64,000 nucleotides of DNA from Bizionia saleffrena (GTDB taxonomy: Bacteria > Bacteroidota > Bacteroidia > Flavobacteriales > Flavobacteriaceae). The translations under genes were made by a program, and so were the position numbers. Positions 55,722-64,000 of this stretch are shown here, in pieces (the first letter of the stretch is position 1; every line of letters begins with the position of its first letter). Location of the stretch: the NCBI RefSeq assembly GCF_008086175.1, contig NZ_VSKM01000002.1:1-64000 (forward strand). The letters run 5' to 3'. The notes under the pieces are model-generated. The model was given only the letters and a program-made list of their open reading frames with translations, had not been told where the DNA came from and searched no databases.

Positions 55722-56548
55722 TATTTTTTTGCGTTTTTGTAAGCACCAAGCACTTTTATGTGCGTTGTCATTAGTTCTAAAATTGTATTTGCTTTTTCAA
55801 AGTCTTTATATTCTGCGAAGGTAACATCGACAAAAAAGGCGTATTTCCAAGGAGTTTCAATTATGGGTAGAGATTGTATTTTAGTCACGTTTAATTTACA
55901 ATCACTCAGCACATTTAATACCGTTGCCAAACTGCCGCGTTTGTGTTCTAGTTCGAATTTAATCGATGCTTTATTAATACTCTCTTTGTTAATTTCTACG
56001 GAATATCGTTGCACAATAACAAAGCGTGTTTCGTTATGTTTTATGGTTTGAATACTTCTATTTAAAATGTTTAAGCTAAAAGTTTCTGCTGCCAAATCGC
56101 TAGCAATGGCAGCTATTCCGATGCTTTTATTTACTTGAATATGTTTTGCAACATCAGCAGTATCTTTGGCTTCTACTAATTTAATATGCGGATAGTCTTT
56201 AAAAAACACAGCACACTGTAATAGTGCCATAGGGTGCGAATGCACTTCCATTATATCGGGAATACTTTGATTTGGCAACGCCATTAAATGGTGCTGAACA
56301 TCTAAATAATACTCTCCCACCACTTGCAAATTATTAGCATCAATTAATGCGTAATTAGGAATAATAGAACCCGCAATAGAGTTTTCTATCGCCATTACTA
56401 TAACATCGGCCTGCTCATTTAGTAACGCAGAAACAGTATCTTGAAACGATAGGCATTCAATAACGTCTACCTCATTTTTAAAATACTGCTGTGATACAAT
56501 ATGATGAAACGATCCTTTTATTCCTTGTATGGCTACAGTTTTGTGCAT
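55721..56548 (-). CDS. pheA: Prephenate dehydratase
   Basis: A 275-residue enzyme for phenylalanine synthesis. The catalytic domain (to about 180) has IQGIKGSFHHI, MAIENSIAGSI and NETRFVIVQR with the key Thr-Arg-Phe. The ACT domain (about 190-275) is present, but the Phe-binding motifs differ: GSLA for GALV and KIQSLP for the ESRP motif. It is the first structural gene behind an attenuator with an aromatic leader peptide. Confidence 0.95.
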   Translation of the reverse strand: MHKTVAIQGIKGSFHHIVSQQYFKNEVDVIECLSFQDTVSALLNEQADVIVMAIENSIAGSIIPNYALIDANNLQVVGEYYLDVQHHLMALPNQSIPDIMEVHSHPMALLQCAVFFKDYPHIKLVEAKDTADVAKHIQVNKSIGIAAIASDLAAETFSLNILNRSIQTIKHNETRFVIVQRYSVEINKESINKASIKFELEHKRGSLATVLNVLSDCKLNVTKIQSLPIIETPWKYAFFVDVTFAEYKDFEKANTILELMTTHIKVLGAYKNAKK

Positions 56549-56578
56549 TATAAATTAATATTTAGTTCAGTTTTGAGC

Positions 56579-56607
56579 AAAAAAAAGTCCCGATAAAGAT
56601 CGAGACT
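56579..56607 (-). terminator. Attenuator terminator upstream of pheA
   Basis: On the minus strand AGTCTCGA (56600-56607) pairs with TCGGGACT (56586-56593), with one G-T pair and a 6-base loop, followed by seven T ending at 56579. It lies after the leader peptide stop and 31 bases before the pheA ATG, in the right place to abort transcription. Confidence 0.85.
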
Positions 56608-56635
56608 AGTGTATAACTATTATGAGGTTTCAAAA

Positions 56636-56710
56636 TTACATATAGCGCGTCTCGTTCTTTAGGTTAAAGAAGTAATACCAGCTAAAATATGTGTTTTGTG
56701 TTGTTTTCAT
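56636..56710 (-). CDS. Aromatic amino-acid leader peptide (attenuation)
   Basis: A 24-codon frame with ATG at 56710 and TAA at 56636. It contains the run YFSWYYFF at residues 8-15 and a further Tyr at 23, so 9 of 24 residues are Phe, Tyr or Trp. It is followed within 30 bases by a terminator and then pheA. CGAGAC inside the leader (codons 18-20) can pair with GTCTCG of the terminator's first arm, offering an antiterminator. Ribosome stalling at aromatic codons would favour that pairing; full translation would cover it and allow termination. The mechanism is inferred from the textbook model. Confidence 0.85.
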   Translation of the reverse strand: MKTTQNTYFSWYYFFNLKNETRYM

Positions 56711-56966
56711 TTTTAATTCGTGCTATTACATAGCCTCTAATTAGTTGTCAAAAGTATATAATAAATTAGTACTGTCCTAATTATTATGAAACCCTCTCAA
56801 CTAAAAAAACAACTAAACCGCTAATAAACAATATCTTACACTAAAAATAAAATAAAACTATTTTACTAATCTCTATAAATAATATGAAAAATCATAATGC
56901 AACACCACTTGAAACTTGAAGTTTTAAAGATTTTAAACGAATCGCCGAATTAAAATTTTTAATGTT

Positions 56967-56974
56967 TATTTTTG
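56967..56974 (+). promoter_or_regulatory. Candidate -7 box for gldA
   Basis: TATTTTTG matches TAnnTTTG and lies 18 bases before the ATG at 56992. It falls inside a longer open frame from 56962, which supports the later start. The region from 56711 to 56960 is otherwise AT-rich with no supported feature. Confidence 0.4.
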
Positions 56975-56991
56975 AAGCAAAGATTTTAAGT

Positions 56992-57885
56992 ATGTCAATA
57001 AAAGTTGAAAATATCACAAAGGTTTACGGCAGTCAAAAGGCACTAAACAACGTTTCTTTTTCTGTAAACAAGCCTGAAATTGTTGGATTTCTAGGACCTA
57101 ATGGCGCAGGAAAATCGACAATGATGAAAATTTTAACCACTTTTTTAAGTCCTACAGAGGGCAAAGCCGAGGTTAACGGGTATTCTGTTGCGCTACACCC
57201 TAAAAAAGTACAGCAGAGTGTTGGCTATTTACCAGAGCACAACCCATTATATTTAGAACAATATGTAAGAGAATATTTAGAGTTTAACGCATCTATTTAT
57301 AAAGTTACTAAAACCCGCATTGAAGACGTTATTACGTTAACAGGATTGACGGCAGAATCGCATAAAAAAATCGGAGAACTCTCGAAAGGTTTCAGACAAC
57401 GTGTTGGTTTAGCCAATGCACTATTACACAACCCTGATGTTTTAATCTTAGATGAACCCACTACTGGATTAGATCCTAACCAATTGGTAGAGGTAAGAAA
57501 GTTAATACGCAGTATTGGTCAAGAAAAAACAGTTTTTTTATCAACCCATATAATGCAAGAAGTTGAAGCGATGTGCGATCGTGTAATCATTATTAATAAA
57601 GGTGAAATCGTTGCCGATAAAAAAATTAAAGACTTACGCGATGAGCAGGAACAAGTGGTTGTTGTAGAGTTTGATTACCGCATTGAAACGGCATTCTTAC
57701 AGCGATTACCAAATGTAAAAACGGTGGTTAACACCTTCGATTTTATTTATGAAATCACCTTTTCGACCCCAGACGATATGCGCTCTCAGGTTTTTGATTT
57801 TGCACACGATAACGCCTTAAAAATACTTCAGTTAAATCAGAAAAACACCAGTCTGGAAACCTTATTCAGAGAATTGACAAGCTAA
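56992..57885 (+). CDS. gldA: GldA, gliding-associated ABC transporter ATPase
   Basis: A 297-residue ATPase from the ATG at 56992 (MSIKVENITKVYGSQKALNN). Motifs are GPNGAGKST (Walker A, about 36-44), LSKGFRQRVGLANAL (signature) and VLILDEPTTGLD (Walker B), with C-terminal segment LQLNQKNTSLETLFRELTS as in GldA of flavobacteria. GldA works with GldF and GldG; neither is in the window. The close match of order and length favours gldA over a generic ABC ATPase. Confidence 0.88.
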   Translation: MSIKVENITKVYGSQKALNNVSFSVNKPEIVGFLGPNGAGKSTMMKILTTFLSPTEGKAEVNGYSVALHPKKVQQSVGYLPEHNPLYLEQYVREYLEFNASIYKVTKTRIEDVITLTGLTAESHKKIGELSKGFRQRVGLANALLHNPDVLILDEPTTGLDPNQLVEVRKLIRSIGQEKTVFLSTHIMQEVEAMCDRVIIINKGEIVADKKIKDLRDEQEQVVVVEFDYRIETAFLQRLPNVKTVVNTFDFIYEITFSTPDDMRSQVFDFAHDNALKILQLNQKNTSLETLFRELTS

Positions 57886-57900
57886 ATCGTCTATTCTTTT

Positions 57901-58644
57901 TTACTCAAAAATAACGCGCCCAGTATATTGCTCATTAATATCGAGTGTAGTTGGCGTGTTTACAGAAATCACATCCCCCGTACTGACTAAATTAGCGGTA
58001 AGCGATTGCCGCGGATTCACTGTAATATCATTTGTACCGCGGTGGTAGATTGTTACATTTTCTGCGACTAGAAACCGCCCTTCAAATCGAGAATCTCCCG
58101 AAGCATAATTAATATTTAAACTAGTCGATGTGCCGCTTATAAAAGCACTAGACAACCCATTCATTGTAAGCGATAATTGTGTGGTATTTACTTCTAATTC
58201 AAAAATACCGCTAGTGTGGTATTCCTCTCTATAATTTTCAGAAATCAATTTTAAAGTATCGTAATTTAAAACGCCGTCACTGCGCACTGGTAACCCTGTA
58301 CTGCTTCTTATTTCGGTAAGATTTGGTGCTGTAACGGTTATTTTTGTAATACCGTAATCGCGGGTTAAATTACAAGCGTTGTTATTTCTTAATAAGAGTC
58401 TTCCGTTTTCGACTTTCACCTCGATATCACTCATTAAATACTCACCCGTTTGCACAGTAACCGAATATTCTGGAGCCTCTTTTACAACCATTTCAATACG
58501 CTCAAAAACTGTTATTTCAGAAAAATCTTCAACGATAAAGGATTGTTCTATAAGGTCACCAGAATTCTGAAAACAGTCTGGCGCGTTGTCTCCATTACAA
58601 CTCACCAAAAAAATTAACGATAGTATAACTGCTATTTTCCTCAT
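57901..58644 (-). CDS. DUF2807 (GIN-domain) lipoprotein
   Basis: A 247-residue protein with lipobox LVSC (Cys16), then a right-handed beta-helix-like head-GIN domain: FSEITVFERIEMVVKEAPEYSVTVQTGEYL...VKVENGRLLLRNN and LSLTMNGLSSAFISGTSTSLNINYASGDS. Function is unknown; many sit in the outer envelope. It is followed (upstream on the minus strand, five bases) by the PagL-like gene, so the two form a pair. Confidence 0.83.
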   Translation of the reverse strand: MRKIAVILSLIFLVSCNGDNAPDCFQNSGDLIEQSFIVEDFSEITVFERIEMVVKEAPEYSVTVQTGEYLMSDIEVKVENGRLLLRNNNACNLTRDYGITKITVTAPNLTEIRSSTGLPVRSDGVLNYDTLKLISENYREEYHTSGIFELEVNTTQLSLTMNGLSSAFISGTSTSLNINYASGDSRFEGRFLVAENVTIYHRGTNDITVNPRQSLTANLVSTGDVISVNTPTTLDINEQYTGRVIFE

Positions 58645-58649
58645 TGCTT

Positions 58650-59744
58650 TTATAATCTTATTCCTATTCCAAATTCAACTCCTTCTGCTTTTGCTCCGTG
58701 AGATTTCAAAGTGATTGCGGCATACATTTTATCACCGAAATACCGCTTTAAACCTAATCTGTTATAGACACGCCCCTCAAAATCGTAAGGGTAATACACA
58801 TAATAACCTAATTGTGTAATAACCGATAGTTTGTTAATAAAGAGCTCGTGTCCTACAAAAACACCCACACGTTTATAATCTTCATCGCCAGAAACATTAT
58901 CTTCTGGAAATGCGATTGCGTAATAAGTGATTAATTCTTTTAGGAAGGTAGAAAAGAAAATATCGGTTCCGGCGTGAAATGCCGATTTTCGATTAATACG
59001 TTTATCGGCATACGCAGAGACTACATAAAAAGGGTACTGCCCCATATTATTGACATCACTCTCATTAATTCCCGCTCTAAAAGCTATGTTATACCGTATT
59101 TTCTCCGTGAATTTCTTGTCTTCGGTAGAGGCGATATATTCCGGCTGCTTATCGTAACCAATCATATAATTTGCTCCCACCGTAAACACAAACGAATTGG
59201 TAGAATTATTGGGTGCTTTAAAATTTGCATTCGAATAATGAATAATAGAAATACCGGCTTGCACCCCTAATCCGTTAAAAATATTTTGTTTATCGTAATT
59301 GAGCATAATATACGTCGAACTCAATAAATCGGAGCCATACGCACTGTTGCGATAGTTCGTTTCTTTGTCGTAAGGATTGGTGGCATACGCCACACCTTGA
59401 GCTATTCTAAACTTTAAATTACGTTTTAAAAAGTAAAAATTAAAATGTGCATACAATCCATAAGCCGCACCTAAAAACTCATTCTTTAAATCTTGATACG
59501 CTAAAGACACCCCATAATCTGGATAATTATAACGGCTTTCCCAGGCATTTTGCCCAAATGTTTTCTGGTTATAACTTAAAATTAGTCCCGTAGGATGATC
59601 GGTGATTAAATGAGCAATGTCTGAATTATGTTCTAAAATAGTACCATAAAACGCGTTCGCATCTATAGTAAACGGGTTTTTATCTACTTGAGAAAAACCA
59701 TAAAAACAATGCAGTACTAAAAAAACACTTATAAAATACCTCAT
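58650..59744 (-). CDS. PagL-like lipid A 3-O-deacylase (acyloxyacyl hydrolase)
   Basis: A 364-residue outer-membrane barrel protein with signal peptide (about 1-18, FYGFSQ). It contains GVQAGISIIHYSNANFKAPNNSTNSF, matching the His-x-Ser-Asn motif of PagL with catalytic His and Ser. The end LGIGIRL-like strand (VEFGIGIRL) suits a barrel. PagL removes the 3-O acyl chain from lipid A. The long inserted region relative to short PagL is common in this phylum. Substrate inference from family. Confidence 0.82.
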   Translation of the reverse strand: MRYFISVFLVLHCFYGFSQVDKNPFTIDANAFYGTILEHNSDIAHLITDHPTGLILSYNQKTFGQNAWESRYNYPDYGVSLAYQDLKNEFLGAAYGLYAHFNFYFLKRNLKFRIAQGVAYATNPYDKETNYRNSAYGSDLLSSTYIMLNYDKQNIFNGLGVQAGISIIHYSNANFKAPNNSTNSFVFTVGANYMIGYDKQPEYIASTEDKKFTEKIRYNIAFRAGINESDVNNMGQYPFYVVSAYADKRINRKSAFHAGTDIFFSTFLKELITYYAIAFPEDNVSGDEDYKRVGVFVGHELFINKLSVITQLGYYVYYPYDFEGRVYNRLGLKRYFGDKMYAAITLKSHGAKAEGVEFGIGIRL

Positions 59745-59981
59745 CTTTTATTTCAATTAGCCTGCAAAAGTAATCGATTTATTAAAATAGTTGAGAAGCA
59801 TTCGCTATTATATTATCACTCTTCCCCAAAAAGCAATAATAATGCACCGGAATACCCACCACATTTACACAAAAAACGCATTTTTTGTGAAGAAATATTT
59901 AGTTGTTTAAGAATATTGAATTTTAACTATTTTTTATTCGTTTACAAGTTTAATTAGTGTTTTCTATCCGCTTTGCTGTTT

Positions 59982-62561
59982 TTAAGCTGAATTTCGACTT
60001 GCATTAATATTTCCGAAGAGCGATCGCATCACAATTTTTTCAAAAACTTGAATTTGGTCTTCATCTCTAACCTCCGCTTTTTCCAATTCTTGAATCTTTT
60101 TTAAAGCGTATTGCTGAATGGTTAATAGCGGCAACACAATAGATTCACGAATATTTATTGACGCTTTTCCAATGGGTTCTTCTTGCATCAACTCTGTGAA
60201 GTCGGTAAGTTTTAAAATTAGTGCTTTTGATATTTTATATTCTTCATAAATAATGGACCAAAAAGGACCGTAATCTGGGTCTTCAGACATATATTTAGTT
60301 AAATCGAAAAATGATTTTGACAACGACATCATACTATTTTCTATCAGCGTTCTAAAGAAATTAGAGGTTTTATATAATTGTTTTACCTTCTCAAATTCTC
60401 CGGCATCAACATAACATTTTAAAGCGGTGCCGACACCAAAAAAGCCAGGCACATTTTGCTTTAATTGACTCCAAGACCCCACAAAAGGGATCGCTCTTAA
60501 ATCCTCAAAAATTAAACGTTCACTCTTTCCGCGTTTCGATGGCCGGCTTCCAATATTTGTTTTAGCATAATATTTTAAAGTGCTCATATGCTCTAAATAA
60601 GGAATGAATTTAGGATGATTCTTAAAATTTACATAGGCTTCATAACTCAGTTTTGATAATTTATCCATAACGGCAATATTATCTTGCGTCATACTTAAAT
60701 CAGTATCACTTAACCTGTTGTAAACCCCAGAACTTATTAGCTGTTCTAAGTTGTATTGCGAAGAATCTAACGTTCCAAAGTTCGAGCTTATCGTTTGTCC
60801 TTGAATGGTTAATTGCACTTCTTTATCTTCGATCTTGGGGCCTAAAGAAGCATAAAAATTATGTGTTTTCCCACCGCCACGCGCTGGTGGTCCGCCACGA
60901 CCATCAAAAAATATAACAGTAATATTGTGTGCTCGAGAAATTGCTGTTAAACGTTCTTTAGCTTTATAAATCGCCCAATTTGCCATTAAATAACCACCAT
61001 CTTTTGTGCCGTCGCTAAAGCCCAACATAATGGTTTGTTTATTGTCGCGCTGCTCTAAATGCGCACGGTATTCTGGATTTATATATAACTCTTCCATAAC
61101 TAAATGCGCCTTTTCTAAATCGGTAATGGTTTCGAAAAGCGGCCCAATATCTACCGTTAACGACTCTTGAAACGCCACTAATTTTAGCATTGCAAACACT
61201 TGCATAACGTTTAAAGCCGTTTGATTATTACTAATGATATAACGATTTGCAGCACGTTCCCCGTTATTATCTTGAATCGTTTTTATAACTTGAATGGTAC
61301 GTAACGTTTTTAACGTGTCTTCATCTTTAATAAGCGATACCTCTATTTTACCTTTAACTTTCGATAAGATATTGACTTGCTCTTTCTCTGATAATGACAA
61401 GTAATTCTTAGGAAAAATAGAACTTCCACTTTCTATTAATACTGTTACCATTTCGGTAAATACGTTATCGTGAGCGCGACTGTCCTGACGGATATCTAAA
61501 CTCGAAAAATGAAATCCGAAAAGATGAATTTTATTTAATAAGCTGGTAATGTCAGACACATACAAGCCTTGATGCGTCTCTTCGACACTATATTTAATAG
61601 CTCGCAATTCTGACACAAAATACGCTAACGTAAACGCCGATGGTTCATTTAAAATCATACCATACAATTCTGATTCTAAGTTTTGAATACGTTCTTCGAC
61701 GCCATCAAAAGTTAGTTTCCGCTTTAAAGCACGAACGTCTTTATAATAGTTTCTAATAATAGTTTCTTTAAGTCGGGTAGCTACTTTTAAAGTAATTTCT
61801 GGGGTAACAAACGGATTTCCGTCGCGGTCACCTCCCGGCCAGAATCCTATATTTAAAATGTCATTATTAATGTGTTTGCCATCAAAAATATTTTGCTGAA
61901 TATAATCGTAAATCGATCCGAAGGAATAATAAAACACATTCTCGAGGTACCAAATTAAACTCACGGCCTCATCGTAAGGCGACGGTTTTTCGTGTTTAAA
62001 AAAGGGTGTTTTACCCAATTGCGCTAATAATTCTTGAATACGCAACAAGTTATTCTCTTTTATCGCAGCCGTTAAATCGGTAATAATTCCTAAAACCGCC
62101 CCCGGATAAAATTGCGTGGGGTGTGCGGTAAGTACTATTCGCACTTTAAAATCCTCCAAATACGCCTGTAGTTTGTCTAATTTCTTTTCTGCAGCAGCCG
62201 TTTCTTTCAAACTGCGAAGCGTTCCAATGCCATCCATATTATTAACTACCGGAAACGCGGCATCTTCAATCGCATCAAACAACACCACCTGACGTTCTAT
62301 ATATTGAATAAAACGAAATAACAAATTCACCTGACTTGTGGTATTGCGTTTTCCTTGATAGTTTGAAAAGAAGGTTTCCACAATCGTTGTAGGATTATCG
62401 CCTTTTTCAAAACCCCTTTTACACGTATCATAAAACAACGGCAATAAAACACCCGTTTTAGTCACCGCATCAAAAGGTAAGGTCATAAATATGCTATTAT
62501 AAATTTGATATTTAGAAAGTACATTTTGATTGAATCGCGTTAATTTAGGCTGAACAGACAT
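59982..62561 (-). CDS. ppc: Phosphoenolpyruvate carboxylase
   Basis: An 859-residue enzyme that converts PEP and bicarbonate into oxaloacetate. Active-site elements are VLTAHPTQFYPGAV (about 140-153), GGDRDGNPFVTPEIT, MLGFSDGTKDGGYLMANW and FFDGRGGPPARGGGKTH. It replenishes the TCA cycle. The -7 box TATTTTTG (minus, 62637-62644) is a candidate promoter. Confidence 0.96.
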   Translation of the reverse strand: MSVQPKLTRFNQNVLSKYQIYNSIFMTLPFDAVTKTGVLLPLFYDTCKRGFEKGDNPTTIVETFFSNYQGKRNTTSQVNLLFRFIQYIERQVVLFDAIEDAAFPVVNNMDGIGTLRSLKETAAAEKKLDKLQAYLEDFKVRIVLTAHPTQFYPGAVLGIITDLTAAIKENNLLRIQELLAQLGKTPFFKHEKPSPYDEAVSLIWYLENVFYYSFGSIYDYIQQNIFDGKHINNDILNIGFWPGGDRDGNPFVTPEITLKVATRLKETIIRNYYKDVRALKRKLTFDGVEERIQNLESELYGMILNEPSAFTLAYFVSELRAIKYSVEETHQGLYVSDITSLLNKIHLFGFHFSSLDIRQDSRAHDNVFTEMVTVLIESGSSIFPKNYLSLSEKEQVNILSKVKGKIEVSLIKDEDTLKTLRTIQVIKTIQDNNGERAANRYIISNNQTALNVMQVFAMLKLVAFQESLTVDIGPLFETITDLEKAHLVMEELYINPEYRAHLEQRDNKQTIMLGFSDGTKDGGYLMANWAIYKAKERLTAISRAHNITVIFFDGRGGPPARGGGKTHNFYASLGPKIEDKEVQLTIQGQTISSNFGTLDSSQYNLEQLISSGVYNRLSDTDLSMTQDNIAVMDKLSKLSYEAYVNFKNHPKFIPYLEHMSTLKYYAKTNIGSRPSKRGKSERLIFEDLRAIPFVGSWSQLKQNVPGFFGVGTALKCYVDAGEFEKVKQLYKTSNFFRTLIENSMMSLSKSFFDLTKYMSEDPDYGPFWSIIYEEYKISKALILKLTDFTELMQEEPIGKASINIRESIVLPLLTIQQYALKKIQELEKAEVRDEDQIQVFEKIVMRSLFGNINASRNSA

Positions 62562-62636
62562 CGATAGATTTTTTTAAAGAGTTTATTTAAAGTTAGTGAA
62601 TAAGCACCTAAAAACGCGGTAATACTTTGCAATTCA

Positions 62637-62644
62637 CAAAAATA
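62637..62644 (-). promoter_or_regulatory. Candidate -7 box for ppc
   Basis: On the minus strand TATTTTTG matches TAnnTTTG, 75-83 bases before the ppc ATG. No clear -33 element. Confidence 0.35.
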
Positions 62645-62766
62645 TAATTATGATAGTAATTGAACTACTGAACACCTAATCTGAAATAAAACGCTGTATT
62701 CTACACCCATTTAAAGTGTTAACGACTTTTTAACGCCAAGTTTAGACTTGAATTATTTAAATTTTG

Positions 62767-62774
62767 TACTTTTG
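62767..62774 (+). promoter_or_regulatory. -7 box of the metK promoter
   Basis: TACTTTTG matches TAnnTTTG. It lies 16 bases before the riboswitch, so the transcript would begin just ahead of the aptamer. Confidence 0.55.
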
Positions 62775-62790
62775 AGGTGTTAAATGAAAC

Positions 62791-62837
62791 GAGGAAGGAT
62801 TTGACTGATTGCAACCTCTTAAAAAAATGCTAAAGGC
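62791..62837 (+). ncRNA. SAM-II-type riboswitch upstream of metK
   Basis: GAGG (62791-62794) and CCTC (62815-62818) bracket a loop ATTTGACTGATTGCAA, followed by AAAATGCTAAAGGC. This matches the SAM-II arrangement: P1, a GATTT...TTGCA loop, then AAATGCTAAAG forming the pseudoknot. SAM-II binds S-adenosylmethionine, and here it controls the SAM synthetase gene. 3' of it, GTCAAATC (62863-62870) can pair with GATTTGAC (62798-62805) of the aptamer, giving a possible switch. The aptamer does not touch the ATG, which is 57 bases beyond. Confidence 0.75.
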
Positions 62838-62893
62838 AGTGTAAGCTTCCTTAGACGTTTTCGTCAAATCTTCTGACAAAAAATAATAGAAAA

Positions 62894-64000
62894 ATGGCAT
62901 ATTTATTTACTTCGGAAAGTGTTTCTGAAGGACACCCAGACAAAGTAGCAGATCAAATTAGTGATGCATTAATAGATAATTTTTTGGCTTTCGACAAGAA
63001 TTCTAAGGTGGCTTGCGAAACGCTAGTTACGACAGGTCAAGTTGTTTTAGCGGGAGAGGTGAAATCGAACACCTACCTCGATGTACAAAAAATAGCAAGA
63101 GATACCATAAATAAAATAGGCTACACGAAAGGTGCTTATATGTTCGACGGTAGTTCTTGTGGTGTATTATCTGCAATACACGAGCAAAGTGAAGATATTA
63201 ATCGTGGCGTAGATAAAGAAAACAAAGAAGAACAGGGTGCTGGAGACCAAGGAATGATGTTTGGTTACGCAACTACGGAGACCGAAAACTATATGCCTTT
63301 GGCTTTAGATTTGTCTCACAAAATACTAATTGAGCTTGCGGCTTTACGTCGTGAAGAAAAGGATATTACGTATTTAAGACCCGATTCTAAAAGTCAAGTA
63401 ACTATTGAATATAGCGACGATAATATACCACAACGTATTGATTCGATTGTAATTTCTACGCAGCACGACGATTTTGTTAAACCGGCTTCAAAAGCTAAAG
63501 AAGATGTTGATGCTGCAGATAATGAAATGCTGGCTAAAATTAGAAAAGATCTTGTTGCTATTTTAATCCCTCGAGTAATTGCGAAATTACCAGAAAATTT
63601 AAAACCGTTATTCAACGATACCATTACCTACCACATTAATCCAACAGGGAAATTTGTTATTGGTGGGCCCCATGGCGATACCGGATTAACAGGTCGTAAA
63701 ATTATTGTGGATACTTACGGTGGAAAAGGGGCTCACGGTGGCGGCGCTTTTTCAGGAAAAGACCCTAGTAAAGTAGATAGAAGTGGCGCTTATGCAACAC
63801 GACACATTGCTAAAAATTTAGTAGCGGCAGGCGTTTGCGATGAAGTATTAGTGCAAGTATCCTACGCGATTGGGGTTGTAGAACCAATGGGTATTTTTGT
63901 AGACACTTACGGTACGTGTCCGTTTAATATGACTGACGGGGAGATCGCTAAGAAAGTAGCTGCTATTTTTGATATGAGACCTTCTGAAATAGAAAAACGC
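62894..64000 (+). CDS. metK: S-adenosylmethionine synthetase (partial, runs off window)
   Basis: A frame from ATG 62894 without stop to the window end (369 codons; full proteins have about 415-420). Begins [30 protein letters not shown]; also [34 protein letters not shown] and [30 protein letters not shown]. It makes SAM from methionine and ATP. Controlled by the upstream SAM-II element. Confidence 0.97.
   Translation, partial: MAYLFTSESVSEGHPDKVADQISDALIDNFLAFDKNSKVACETLVTTGQVVLAGEVKSNTYLDVQKIARDTINKIGYTKGAYMFDGSSCGVLSAIHEQSEDINRGVDKENKEEQGAGDQGMMFGYATTETENYMPLALDLSHKILIELAALRREEKDITYLRPDSKSQVTIEYSDDNIPQRIDSIVISTQHDDFVKPASKAKEDVDAADNEMLAKIRKDLVAILIPRVIAKLPENLKPLFNDTITYHINPTGKFVIGGPHGDTGLTGRKIIVDTYGGKGAHGGGAFSGKDPSKVDRSGAYATRHIAKNLVAAGVCDEVLVQVSYAIGVVEPMGIFVDTYGTCPFNMTDGEIAKKVAAIFDMRPSEIEKR

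Noticed and set aside
56711-56760. Consensus promoter for the aromatic leader
   Set aside because: A TTTTG occurs near 56750 on the minus strand, but at the correct spacing the -7 region (TATGTAAT or TAATAGCA) is too far from TAnnTTTG to call.

Overview
The window is a chromosomal segment of a gliding or T9SS-bearing member of the Bacteroidota, most likely a marine-type Flavobacteriaceae. The reasons are the AT-rich sequence, the gldKLMN core, gldB/gldC and gldA, two secreted proteins with T9SS type A C-terminal sorting domains, an exosortase XrtF pair, promoter -7 boxes of the Bacteroidetes form TAnnTTTG, and almost no Shine-Dalgarno sequences. The species cannot be named from the sequence alone.

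Bases 1 to about 3,712 look like the end of an integrated mobile element. A tyrosine recombinase sits directly beside an initiator tRNA-fMet gene, followed by an unknown 233-residue protein, an 11-bp tandem repeat array bracketed by two perfect palindromes, an SRAP-family DNA-crosslink repair protein, an IS3-like remnant, a structured intergenic repeat and the tail of an unknown gene.

From 3.7 to 17.3 kb most genes are on the minus strand: a small CPXCG zinc protein, an LRR secreted protein, an ABC-F ATPase, a FAD oxidoreductase, the T9SS/gliding operon gldK-gldL-gldM-gldN, an arginase-fold protein that has lost metal ligands, and topA. From 17.7 to 25.5 kb a plus-strand run carries miaB, a lipoprotein, a sigma-54 activator, lptE, a TPR-like protein, secG and groES-groEL. 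Next come the exosortase pair, a GAF/fRMsr protein, purH, and the cell-shape operon mreB-mreC-mreD-pbp2-rodA (29.3 to 34.8 kb). After that lie gldB-gldC, nadE, an orphan-type receiver/LuxR protein and dnaG.

The 41 to 43.5 kb block is an operon of an ECF-like sigma factor, a membrane-anchored probable anti-sigma protein and an outer-membrane beta-barrel protein. The last gene is preceded by a (CAAT)11 tetranucleotide tract, which makes it a strong candidate for phase variation. It is followed by a polyprenyl synthase, two tandem T9SS cargo proteins, rlmN and queA. From 56.7 down to 48.3 kb runs an aromatic amino-acid operon (pheA, aminotransferase, tyrA, DAHP synthase-chorismate mutase, rsgA, dtd, mazG-like, aroA, queA). 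Upstream of it is a 24-codon leader peptide full of Phe, Tyr and Trp codons and then a Rho-independent terminator, a classical transcription attenuator. The window ends with gldA, a DUF2807 lipoprotein, a PagL-like deacylase, ppc, and a truncated metK behind a SAM-II-type riboswitch.

The observations most worth follow-up are the aromatic leader/attenuator, the CAAT-repeat sigma/anti-sigma/OMP operon, the metK SAM-II element with an alternative pairing, several proteins that lack canonical active-site residues (DnaG zinc ligands, receiver Asp, arginase metal ligands, PheA ACT motif), and the element at tRNA-fMet.
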